A DNA stretch of 64,000 bases from JANYBV01 sp043763155 (GTDB taxonomy: Bacteria; Pseudomonadota; Alphaproteobacteria; Rickettsiales; SXRF01), in assembly GCA_043763155.1 (NCBI GenBank), contig JAYULW010000089.1, positions 1 to 64,000 of the forward strand, written 5' to 3'. The notes beneath the pieces were generated by a model, which did no database searches, was not told the DNA's origin, and saw only the letters and a list, made by a program, of their open reading frames with translations. Position numbers and translations under genes: made by a program. This document shows positions 25,752 through 33,187 of the stretch, in pieces; position 1 is the stretch's first letter; the number at the start of each line of letters is the position of its first letter.

Positions 25752-27200
25752 GTGGCCGAAGTTAAGCAACCCTTTATTGCCCCCGAAAAAGTTGCCGAGG
25801 CGGCGACCATACAGGGCATCCTGACGGGTGCGTTCAACGAAAAAGGCGCGCGCGAAGTGGGCAAGCTCGACGGGGTGATGTTCAAAGACAAGGACGGCAC
25901 GTTCAAGGCCAGCAAAAATATTAAGCCCGCACTGACGGATAAGATGATCAGCGACATCCAGATCACGGGCAAGGACGGCGAGAAGCAATATTTCAAGCGC
26001 ATTGCCAAGGTGGATGACGCGGGCGGCAACGGCGCGAAGATGCTGGCGTGGCAGCAGGTAGATGAAAAAGGCGAAGCCGTGAAGAAAGACGGCAAGGCGC
26101 AAGTGGTGATGGCGTTTCCGGGTTATGACGGCAACCCGCTGGAAATATTCCAGACGCCGCAAACGAAATCCATGTATGCGATTGGCAATGGCAAATTATA
26201 TCCGCCCACACAAAACGTGCCGGAATTCGTGCGCGATGTGAAGGCGAAGATGGGCGATGCGCCCGCAAGCTACGAGATTGTTGCGCACTCGATGGGCAGC
26301 GCGCCGGCAACGACTGCGAACCTTGTGGCAAATCTTGAAGGCATGGAGGTGCGCTCGAATTTGCAGCTGGAGCCGGTAGCGGCGACGCTGGGCACACAGC
26401 GCCTGAAGGATGCGTTTGTGAAGGATGAAGGGGTTTCCAAGAAGATTGCAGCGACCTACAAAATTACGCCGGAAGCAGCGGCCAAACAGCTCGATGCGAT
26501 TGCGGCCAACACCACATCGGTGCAAACCATTACGTACGGCAAAGGCAAACCTGAGGTAAGCCATAGCGCACTGCTGGAGACCTTAAAAGAAGGCGACGGC
26601 AAAACCTCCGAGGAAATGCGCACCAAAAATATCGCGACCATCATGAGCGGGCGCGAAGGCGGTATTGATCCCGAAAACAAGCCTAACGGCACGACGTATT
26701 TCATTGATGTGACAGGGCAGAAGAATTTGTCGGAAAGCATGGCAGGCCGCGTGGACCCCACCCACCCCGCCGTGAATGTGGCGCAGGCGGCGCAACTCGG
26801 CTCTGTAATGGCCACAAGCATTGAAAAACTTACCGAGCAGCGTAAAGCGCCGCAAGCGCCTGCGCCTGCCGCAGAAGTTCCGGAAGCAGCGCCCGCACCG
26901 AAGGCAAAGCCCAAACAAGTGGAAGAAGAAGCGCCCGCCAAACCTGCCCCCACTGCGGCCAAAGGGCCCTTGGGCATTAATGCCGACGATATTCAAAGCG
27001 GGATTGAGGCAGTGATGCTGGCGCTGGGAATTGATAAGGATATGCTGAAAATGATCGCGGGTATGCTCGGCGGCGTGCAGCTTACCGAAAGCAGCAAGGA
27101 AGGCACGCAGCTGGCCTCGATGAGCGGCGCGGGCAAGGCCAATGCGCCCGCCGTGGCCGTGGCTGTGGCACCGGGAAAAGACTCCGCGCCGGTGCGCTAA
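25752..27200 (+). CDS. Lipase-like alpha/beta-hydrolase protein with Ala/Pro-rich tail
   Basis: A 482-residue protein beginning with GTG after a GTGGAG ribosome site. The segment YEIVAHSMGSAPA places a serine (S180) in a nucleophile elbow of the type A-H-S-M-G seen in class 3 lipases and related hydrolases, after a strand and YDGNPLEIFQTP. A plausible catalytic His or Asp cannot be assigned by eye. Residues about 380-420 are an Ala/Pro/Lys linker and the last 60 residues are Ala/Gly rich. No signal peptide is seen, so a cytoplasmic or specially exported effector-like role is possible. Not recognised as a named family. Confidence 0.6.
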   Translation: MAEVKQPFIAPEKVAEAATIQGILTGAFNEKGAREVGKLDGVMFKDKDGTFKASKNIKPALTDKMISDIQITGKDGEKQYFKRIAKVDDAGGNGAKMLAWQQVDEKGEAVKKDGKAQVVMAFPGYDGNPLEIFQTPQTKSMYAIGNGKLYPPTQNVPEFVRDVKAKMGDAPASYEIVAHSMGSAPATTANLVANLEGMEVRSNLQLEPVAATLGTQRLKDAFVKDEGVSKKIAATYKITPEAAAKQLDAIAANTTSVQTITYGKGKPEVSHSALLETLKEGDGKTSEEMRTKNIATIMSGREGGIDPENKPNGTTYFIDVTGQKNLSESMAGRVDPTHPAVNVAQAAQLGSVMATSIEKLTEQRKAPQAPAPAAEVPEAAPAPKAKPKQVEEEAPAKPAPTAAKGPLGINADDIQSGIEAVMLALGIDKDMLKMIAGMLGGVQLTESSKEGTQLASMSGAGKANAPAVAVAVAPGKDSAPVR

Positions 27201-27207
27201 GTTAACT

Positions 27208-27681
27208 TCATATATCGTAGCGTGCGTTGCCTGTGGGGGCTTGCTGGAGCTTTTGTGCCCAGTTGGTTTGCGTGTCGAACTCCTGCATGCAGCGGGCGGT
27301 GTCTACCCCGCCGCGCAGGCCTGCGTCGTAGCGCGGGAACAGGCGCACAAGCTGGATGGCGGAGGTGAGCGCGGTGGTGACCAGCAAAGTGATGAGGGCG
27401 GGTTTGGCGAACTCTTTTTCGGTGGTGGCTTTGATGCCTGCGCCTACGGCGGCGGACATTACAAAAGAGAGGCCGGTCCAGCGCAGGGGTTCGTAAATAT
27501 CGAGCTGGCGGCCGATGGCGCCGCGACGGTGGATTTCGCGGTCAATGCGTGTGCTGAGTTCGGGATTGGGGCTGCCGTCGGGGTTTTTGCCGAACTGCTC
27601 GCGCCACTGGCTTGCGCGCATGTCCACATGGCGCTGTAGGCGGGTGTTAATAATATCGTTCAGGAAGTTGCCTTCACTCAT
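27208..27681 (-). CDS. Hypothetical membrane protein
   Basis: A 157-residue protein with a charged N-terminal half and two hydrophobic segments at about residues 68-85 and 93-110, separated by a short acidic loop. It is convergent with the lipase-like gene, whose stop lies 7 bases away. Not recognised. The ATG is preceded only by a weak CAGG site. Confidence 0.55.
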   Translation of the reverse strand: MSEGNFLNDIINTRLQRHVDMRASQWREQFGKNPDGSPNPELSTRIDREIHRRGAIGRQLDIYEPLRWTGLSFVMSAAVGAGIKATTEKEFAKPALITLLVTTALTSAIQLVRLFPRYDAGLRGGVDTARCMQEFDTQTNWAQKLQQAPTGNARYDI

Positions 27682-27756
27682 GGTCGTTGCACCTGTATTC
27701 TAAAAAAGGTGCCGCCAGAGGACTGGTAGGCTAAGGATGGTTCGTGCGCTTATATT

Positions 27757-27915
27757 TTAAGCGGGTTGTTTGGCGTCGAAACGCTTTTTCTCGGATTTTT
27801 CGACTTGCACGATGCGGGAGTTGTGGATGGTTACTTCCACGCTTCCGAAATCAATGTCTTTGATGGTGGTGAGTATGTATTTCTCAACATCATCGAGTTC
27901 CTGCTGTGTACTCAT
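27757..27915 (-). CDS. YezD-like small protein (DUF2292)
   Basis: A 52-residue protein, starting at ATG 27915 behind a strong GGGAGGA ribosome site and ending at TAA 27757-27759. Its core IDFGSVEVTIHNSRIVQVEKSEKKRF matches the pattern of YezD-family proteins (long pattern split here: FGSVEVTIH then RIVQVEKSEKKR). YezD genes commonly sit beside sulfur-assimilation genes and Rrf2-type regulators, as here. Molecular function of the family is unknown. Confidence 0.8.
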   Translation of the reverse strand: MSTQQELDDVEKYILTTIKDIDFGSVEVTIHNSRIVQVEKSEKKRFDAKQPA

Positions 27916-27930
27916 TCTTCCTCCCTTGGT

Positions 27931-28371
27931 TTACCAGAAAATCTGTTCTTTTTGACGTTTTGAAAGCTGCATCATGTCGGCGATGGAGCGGCCATCGAGG
28001 ATGCTGGAAATGACGTTCCTCACCTCGATCATCATATGGCGGATGATGCAGTCTTCCTCGTGGGTGCAGTCTTCGCATTTCTTGTAATTGTTGGTGCTGG
28101 CGCAAGGGATGGGCGCAAGGCTGCCGTCCATTACGCGGATGACCTGCCCTGCCATAATCTCGGCAGGCGTGCGGCTGAGTATGTAGCCGCCGAAGATGCC
28201 GCGCTTGCTGTTGACGATGCCTTCGCGCTTCAAATCCTGCAAAATCGTTTCGAGGAATTTGGCGGGCACATCGGCTTCCTGCGCAATGGCTTTGCCCTGC
28301 ATGGTTTTCTTTTCATGCAGGGATAACACGGTCAGGGCGCGAAGCGCATATTTGGCTTTCATAGATAGCAT
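27931..28371 (-). CDS. Rrf2-family transcription regulator
   Basis: A 146-residue winged-helix regulator. The N-terminus MKAKYALRALTVLSLHE and the wing KRGIFGGYILSRTP are typical of Rrf2 proteins. Four cysteines near 90, 99, 102 and 108 could hold an iron-sulfur cluster, as in IscR or NsrR, or act in cysteine sensing like CymR. It lies 15 bases upstream of the yezD-like gene, so the pair is probably one operon linked to sulfur supply. ATG 28362 is an alternative start. An inverted repeat at its start may be an operator. Confidence 0.88.
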   Translation of the reverse strand: MLSMKAKYALRALTVLSLHEKKTMQGKAIAQEADVPAKFLETILQDLKREGIVNSKRGIFGGYILSRTPAEIMAGQVIRVMDGSLAPIPCASTNNYKKCEDCTHEEDCIIRHMMIEVRNVISSILDGRSIADMMQLSKRQKEQIFW

Positions 28372-28386
28372 ATGAAAACTATATGC
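28368..28386. promoter_or_regulatory. Possible autoregulatory operator of the Rrf2 gene
   Basis: GCATAT and ATATGC form a perfect 6-bp inverted repeat with a 7-base spacer, overlapping the first start codon of the Rrf2 gene in AT-rich DNA. Autoregulation is common in the family; binding here is inferred. Confidence 0.3.
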
Positions 28387-28436
28387 ATTAATTTATATAA
28401 AATCTATAGGAATTTACAAAATTGTGTAAATACAGC

Positions 28437-29675
28437 TTACTGCTGTGGATCAGGGGCAGGGATTTTAGGGGGCTTGGCGGGGTATTCCTCGACCAGTCCC
28501 AAGCACTTGCCCGCGGGGAAAACGGTCCAGCCCTGCACCAGCAGCGAGATAACCACGACGGTGAAGGTAACGTTGAAAATGGTGTGGGTGGGGTCGAGCC
28601 CTTCGAGGGTAGGAATGATGGCAAGGAAGATGGGGACCGCGCCACGCAGGCCAACCCATGCGATGAAGGAGACTTCGTGGATGCTGTAGCGGAAGGGTGC
28701 GAGGCAGACGACGACAGCCGCAGGGCGGGCAACGAAGAGGACCATGGCGATAAGGGCGGAAGCGCCGAGCTGGGCCATGAGCTGCGAGGGAACCACAAGC
28801 AAGCCGATCATGATGAACATGGTGATTTGCGCGAGCCATGCGATGCCGTCGTAAAAGCGGGTGACGAGTTCTTTTTTGCGGATATGGGAATTGCCTACGA
28901 TAAGGCCCGCGAGGTAGACAGCGAGGAAGCCGCTGGCGCCCATGAGCGCGGTGCTGCTGAAGATGAGCATACTGCCTGCGAGTACCAGCACGGGGAACAG
29001 GCCCGTGGTGAGCGGCAGGCGGTTTACGAGCCACGCAAGGCCCCTGCCCCCGCCATAACCGATGGAGATGCCCACGCTCATTTGCCAGGCGAAGCGGTTC
29101 AGGTAATCGGGCCAGCCGCCGGTAAGGTGGCCGCTCAAGACTTCGACGAAAAGCATGGTGAGGAACACGGCCATGGGGTCGTTGATACCGGACTCCACTT
29201 CCAGCAGGGATTTGACACGCATTTTCAGGCCGGTGTGCTTTTTGTTGAGGAGTAAAAATACGGCTGCGGCGTCGGTGGAGGCGAGGATGGCGCCGAGCAG
29301 GAAGGCGATGCTGCCCTCTAAATGGAACACGCTCATGATGGCAGCGCCCGTGATGCCCGTGGTGAGGAGGACGCCGAGGGTGGAGAGCGAAATGGCGGGC
29401 CACATGGATTTGCGGAATACGGCGACGGGGGTGCGCAGGCCGCCGTCGAATAATACCACTGCGAGGGCTAGGCTTCCGATCATGTAGGCGTGGGGCATGT
29501 CGTTGAAGACAATGCCGCCGGGGCCTTCTTCGCCGAAGAGCGTGCCCACGATAAGGAAGATGAGAAGCAGAGGTGTGCCGAGGCGCGTGGAGGCGAGGCT
29601 TGCGAAAACGCTCACCGTGAGAAGCAGGGAAATGACAAAAATAATTTCGATACTGTGGTTCACGGTTTGGCCCAA
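28437..29675 (-). CDS. CPA1-family cation/proton antiporter (NhaP2/CvrA-like)
   Basis: A 412-residue inner-membrane transporter with about twelve helices. The ion-site region ESGINDPMAVF, the preceding STDAAAVFLLL and the start FASLASTRLGTPLLLIFLIVG fit the potassium/sodium-proton antiporters related to NhaP2. These proteins usually carry an additional cytoplasmic TrkA_C and regulatory domain of over 150 residues; here the protein stops soon after the last helix with a short Pro-rich tail, so it lacks cytoplasmic nucleotide gating. It is in single-gene arrangement upstream of the Rrf2 gene. Confidence 0.85.
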   Translation of the reverse strand: MGQTVNHSIEIIFVISLLLTVSVFASLASTRLGTPLLLIFLIVGTLFGEEGPGGIVFNDMPHAYMIGSLALAVVLFDGGLRTPVAVFRKSMWPAISLSTLGVLLTTGITGAAIMSVFHLEGSIAFLLGAILASTDAAAVFLLLNKKHTGLKMRVKSLLEVESGINDPMAVFLTMLFVEVLSGHLTGGWPDYLNRFAWQMSVGISIGYGGGRGLAWLVNRLPLTTGLFPVLVLAGSMLIFSSTALMGASGFLAVYLAGLIVGNSHIRKKELVTRFYDGIAWLAQITMFIMIGLLVVPSQLMAQLGASALIAMVLFVARPAAVVVCLAPFRYSIHEVSFIAWVGLRGAVPIFLAIIPTLEGLDPTHTIFNVTFTVVVISLLVQGWTVFPAGKCLGLVEEYPAKPPKIPAPDPQQ

Positions 29676-29723
29676 TGTATATTTTTAGGTGACGGATGGA
29701 TGTGGCATGCGTATGGTGTTCCT

Positions 29724-30173
29724 ATGATGATGACCCCGCTCAAAACATACGTTAAAAAATATGCTGGCCCTGCCCTGCTCTGCACAGCTTTAGTGGTTTC
29801 GGGCGCAGCTGCAAAAGCCGCCGATAGTAAGGGATTATACCAGACCCTGTATTATGTATCGTGTGCGACTTATGTGCAGGATCGTAAAGAACCCGAAAAT
29901 ACGGGCAAGAACGCGGTGGACAAGATTTATGTAAGCGGCTGGCTTTCCGGGTATAACTACCTGACGCCCAACACGTATGATATTTTGCCGAATCATAACG
30001 TGGATATAGTGCTGCAGTGGCTGGACCAGTTTTGCGCGAAGTCGCCTACCCAGAGTATTGAGGCGGGATTGCTGCAACTGACGTCGGATTTATATCCCGA
30101 CCGGGTGCAGAATATGCCAGAGCAGCCTGCGGCGGACAAGGCACCGAAGAAGCCAAAAACTCAACCTAAATAG
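29724..30173 (+). CDS. Small periplasmic HdeA/Rap1a-like protein
   Basis: A 149-residue exported protein with an N-terminal signal peptide (residues about 10-32, ending AAAKAA). Two cysteines, C47 and C104, bracket a helical core with the pattern SGWLSGYNYL then VLQWLDQFCAKSP, as in HdeA-like or Rap1a-type small disulfide-bonded periplasmic proteins. The tail is Lys/Pro rich. Three ATG codons at 29724-29732 compete; longer upstream extension would overlap the antiporter gene. It overlaps the convergent membrane gene by 13 bases. Confidence 0.6.
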   Translation: MMMTPLKTYVKKYAGPALLCTALVVSGAAAKAADSKGLYQTLYYVSCATYVQDRKEPENTGKNAVDKIYVSGWLSGYNYLTPNTYDILPNHNVDIVLQWLDQFCAKSPTQSIEAGLLQLTSDLYPDRVQNMPEQPAADKAPKKPKTQPK

Positions 30174-30982
30174 CGGCGCTGCATCTTAAGGGTGAAGCTT
30201 GCGTAGCCATAGACGGCGGCGGCGAGAAGCACCAGCGAGACGGACCAGAGCGGGCCGTACATCATGTAGCCGGTGGCGAGGTATCCCAGATACGTTATGG
30301 TGAAGAAGGACCCCGACCAGAGCAGCGCGCGCGAATGCAGGCGCAGGCCTGCGCGCTGGAAACCCAATGCCGCTGCGATGTAGAGCAGTTCGGCGATGCT
30401 GCCGCGGGTGAGCGTGAAGAGCGTGGTGAAAAACAGGCAGCTGCCTGCGACGTACCAGACGGGAGAAAGTTGCGCGAGTGTGGTGGCGGTGAGACCGTGG
30501 GCTACGAGCAGCATAGAGACGCCGAGGCCGAGCAGGATAACCTGGTCTTCGCCGCCGAGATAGTGCAGCAGCGCGAAGGTGAAGCAGTAGCTGAAGGCGA
30601 TGACGTACCCCAGAATGAATTTCAGGCGGTACTGCGCGTAGACGGCTATTTCCTGCGCGCCCATGAGCAGCATGATGAGCATGGCGCCGAGGCTGGTTTG
30701 CATTACGCCCGGCGCAGCCTTGCCCAGCAGCACCACCCAGCCGACGCTTTGCAGCAGTACGGCGATGAAGAAAATATATTTGCCGGGCGTTACGGTTTGG
30801 GGCTTTTGCCACGCCATCATGGCCAGCATGTGCAGCAGCATGCCACCGCCAAGGGTGGTGACGACGCGCACACCCGGACCCATGCTGGTCCAAAAGGCGA
30901 TGAAGAATACGCTGATACCGATAAAACCAAGCGCGATGGCGATGGGGATGGTGAGGTCGGACCTTGGTTGGTTTATGGTCAT
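30161..30982 (-). CDS. Multi-pass membrane protein, DUF4401/DUF2157-like
   Basis: A 273-residue protein with about nine hydrophobic helices of short spacing and few charges, similar in look to the DUF2157/DUF4401 membrane proteins that pair with a GDYXXLXY-type protein. ATG 30982 overlaps the upstream stop as ATGA, which decides it over the in-frame 30997 start. Function unknown. Confidence 0.5.
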   Translation of the reverse strand: MTINQPRSDLTIPIAIALGFIGISVFFIAFWTSMGPGVRVVTTLGGGMLLHMLAMMAWQKPQTVTPGKYIFFIAVLLQSVGWVVLLGKAAPGVMQTSLGAMLIMLLMGAQEIAVYAQYRLKFILGYVIAFSYCFTFALLHYLGGEDQVILLGLGVSMLLVAHGLTATTLAQLSPVWYVAGSCLFFTTLFTLTRGSIAELLYIAAALGFQRAGLRLHSRALLWSGSFFTITYLGYLATGYMMYGPLWSVSLVLLAAAVYGYASFTLKMQRRYLG

Positions 30983-31566
30983 TTGTGCAGTACCCAACCT
31001 AGTGGCGTGATGGACTGGCGGCCATCGCCGGGTGGGCGGGGCACGGCGATATGGTGGGTGCCTTTGCTGATATAGGTGCCGCTACCGCCTACGTCCCAAA
31101 GGGATAATTTCTGGTTTTCCGCGAGGCCATTGTCAATGGTGAAACCATCGGGCGATGTTGTCGGCACAATTTGCCAATCTTCGAGGACGGGAATAGGCAC
31201 GAGATGGTGAGGCTCAAGGCGCTCGTCCTGCGTGGGGCGGTTATAGGGCTGCTTTAGGGGCAGGTCGGCAGGCGTGGGAATGGGGACTTCAAGGATCTGG
31301 CCCGTGGTGGGGCGCAGGCGGTAAATGTGGGGCCAGCCATAGCCGAAATTTTCGCCGACGAAGGTTGCGACCACATGGTCTGCCTGCACGGTGACGCGCA
31401 GGGCGTTGGGGGTGTCAGGGGTGTATCCCGTCATGTATAAAATATCATATTGCGGGTCGCCTTCGGAAAGGCGCGGCAGGTAGGCGGTGACGGTGTACCA
31501 CAGCGCGATGCACAGCGGCAGCGCAATGCCTGCCTTTAGCGACCATGAGGGCGGGAGGCGCTTCAT
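30979..31566 (-). CDS. Membrane-anchored protein, possibly GDYXXLXY-type
   Basis: A 195-residue protein with one N-terminal helix (about residues 12-30) and a periplasmic domain. Soon after the helix it reads SEGDPQYDILYMTGY, resembling the GDYXXLXY motif of membrane-anchored proteins usually encoded next to DUF2157/DUF4401 proteins, as here. Start ATG 31566 is coupled to the ogt stop by ATGA; an upstream Arg-rich in-frame extension would lie inside ogt and is rejected. Function unknown. Confidence 0.5.
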   Translation of the reverse strand: MKRLPPSWSLKAGIALPLCIALWYTVTAYLPRLSEGDPQYDILYMTGYTPDTPNALRVTVQADHVVATFVGENFGYGWPHIYRLRPTTGQILEVPIPTPADLPLKQPYNRPTQDERLEPHHLVPIPVLEDWQIVPTTSPDGFTIDNGLAENQKLSLWDVGGSGTYISKGTHHIAVPRPPGDGRQSITPLGWVLHK

Positions 31567-32048
31567 GCGGCTGCTTCGTGGGTCAGGAGGAAGGTTTTGT
31601 TGTGCAGGCCGCCGGAAAAACCGGTGAGCGCGCCCGACTCGCCGATGACGCGGTGGCACGGCACGATGATGGGGATGGGGTTGCGGCCATTGGCCATGCC
31701 CATGGCGCGGGCCTTTTTGGGGTCGCCCACGCGCCGGGCCTGTTCGCCGTAAGAGATGGTTTCGCCGTAGGGGATTTTGCGCAGTTCCTTCCAGGCTTTG
31801 AGCTGGAAGATGGTGCCGCGCAGATCGAGCTTCAGGTCGAATTCCCTGCGCTTGCCTGCGAAATATTCGCCCAGTTGTTTTTCGGCGCGCAGGAGGTGGG
31901 GGTTGGTTTCGTTTGGTTCGGGCGGCACATCTGTTTTGCCGGGCATGGGGCCGAACTCGATGGCGGCCAGCCCCTTTTCAGACGCGACGAGGCACAGCGG
32001 GCCGACCGGCGAGGGAATGGTTTTATATTGCAGGGCGCTTTGGTTCAT
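31563..32048 (-). CDS. ogt: Methylated-DNA--protein-cysteine methyltransferase
   Basis: A 161-residue suicide repair enzyme that moves alkyl groups from O6-alkylguanine to its own cysteine. The acceptor C131 sits in IIVPCHRVIG, the DNA-binding helix GEQARRVGDPKKARAMG precedes it, and the asparagine hinge (MANGRNP) is present. No Ada-type N-terminal domain, so it is the constitutive Ogt form. The start ATG 32048 is chosen because homology begins there; 32117 is an in-frame alternative with no support. It heads a three-gene overlap set with two membrane proteins. Confidence 0.9.
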   Translation of the reverse strand: MNQSALQYKTIPSPVGPLCLVASEKGLAAIEFGPMPGKTDVPPEPNETNPHLLRAEKQLGEYFAGKRREFDLKLDLRGTIFQLKAWKELRKIPYGETISYGEQARRVGDPKKARAMGMANGRNPIPIIVPCHRVIGESGALTGFSGGLHNKTFLLTHEAAA

Positions 32049-32103
32049 TAAGCGGTTATAGCGGATTTTCGGCCATGGCTGAAACATTATTTGCAGCCAT
32101 GAA

Positions 32104-32129
32104 AAAGGCCGGTGCAAGCACCGGCCTTT
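32104..32129 (-). terminator. Rho-independent terminator of the sulfate-binding protein gene
   Basis: A perfect 12-bp inverted repeat (32104-32115 with 32118-32129) about 30 bases after the sbp stop. On the minus strand it is followed by TTTTT (32102-32106 complement), so it ends sbp transcription. Confidence 0.75.
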
Positions 32130-32161
32130 CCATTATTCCCTGTTATATCTTAGCTGTGCCG

Positions 32162-33166
32162 CTATTTGGAGTATATCTGATCGAAAGTTCCTTTGTCGTC
32201 AAAGTGTTTTTTCTGGTTTTCTCTCCAGCCGCCAAGTTCGGCGATGGTTACCATTTTGACGGGCTTGAAGGTGGAGGCGTATTTGGCTGCCACTTTCTCA
32301 TCCGTGGGGCGGTAGAAATCCTTCGCGGCGATTTCCTGCGCTTCGGGTGAGTAGAGATATTGCAGGTAGGCTTTGGCCACGTCGGTTACGCCTTTGCGGT
32401 CGGCGTTTTTATTGACGACGGCCACGGGGGGTTCTGCAAGGATGCTCAACGACGGGTACACGATTTCGTACTGGCCGGGGGCCTGCTTCTGGGCGAGGAA
32501 GGCTTCGTTTTCCCAGCCTACAAGCACGTCACCGATGCCGCGCTGCACGAAGGTGGTGGTGGAGCCGCGCGCGCCGGTGTCCAGCACTGGCACGTTTTTG
32601 AAGATCTTGCCGAGGAATTCTAAATCCTTGGCTTCGTCATGCGCGAATTTGTTGTCGGCGTAGGCCCATGCCGCCAGATAGTTCCAGCGCGCGCCGCCGG
32701 AGGTTTTGGGGTTTGGGGTGATGACTTTGATGCCGTCTCTGGTCAAATCATCCCAGTCCTTGATGGCTTTGGGGTTGCCCTTTTTCACCAGGAATACAAT
32801 GGTGGAGGTGTAGGGCGAGGAGTTGTTGGGGAAGCTGCTTTGCCAGTCTTGCGGAAGCAGCTTGCCCTTGTCGGCGATGGCGTCAATGTCGTATGCCAGC
32901 GCGAGGGTTACGACGTCAGCCGGGAGGCCGTCAATGACGGAGCGGGCCTGCTTGCCGGAGCCGCCATGCGACTGGGTGATTTTCACGTCCTGCCCGGTTT
33001 TTTCTTTCCAGTAGGTCACGAAGAGCTTGTTAAAGTCGTCGTAAAACTCGCGGGTGGGATCGTAGGATACGTTCAGCAGTTCCACGCTGTCGGCGGCAAA
33101 AGCCGGGACGGTGTGGGTGCTGATGCTGATCGCCGCAAGCAGGGCGAAGGTGCGTAATAGTTTCAT
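32162..33166 (-). CDS. sbp: Periplasmic sulfate-binding protein
   Basis: A 334-residue solute-binding protein with a signal peptide (MKLLRTFALLAAISIST to about residue 24). The family signatures are NVSYDPTREFYDDFN, QSHGGSGKQARSV, the DVVTLALAYDID segment and GGARWNYLAAW. It captures sulfate (or thiosulfate) for an ABC permease. The permease and ATPase genes are not in the window, so it either works with a distant CysTWA set or is moonlighting. It follows an anion-type porin gene by 21 bases on the same strand, possibly one unit for sulfate uptake. Confidence 0.88.
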   Translation of the reverse strand: MKLLRTFALLAAISISTHTVPAFAADSVELLNVSYDPTREFYDDFNKLFVTYWKEKTGQDVKITQSHGGSGKQARSVIDGLPADVVTLALAYDIDAIADKGKLLPQDWQSSFPNNSSPYTSTIVFLVKKGNPKAIKDWDDLTRDGIKVITPNPKTSGGARWNYLAAWAYADNKFAHDEAKDLEFLGKIFKNVPVLDTGARGSTTTFVQRGIGDVLVGWENEAFLAQKQAPGQYEIVYPSLSILAEPPVAVVNKNADRKGVTDVAKAYLQYLYSPEAQEIAAKDFYRPTDEKVAAKYASTFKPVKMVTIAELGGWRENQKKHFDDKGTFDQIYSK

Positions 33167-33187
33167 GAAGTCACTCCTATATATAAA

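Noticed and set aside
28465..29403. A 312-residue His/Arg-rich frame inside the antiporter.
   Set aside because: Out-of-frame shadow of nhaP-type gene; composition implausible.
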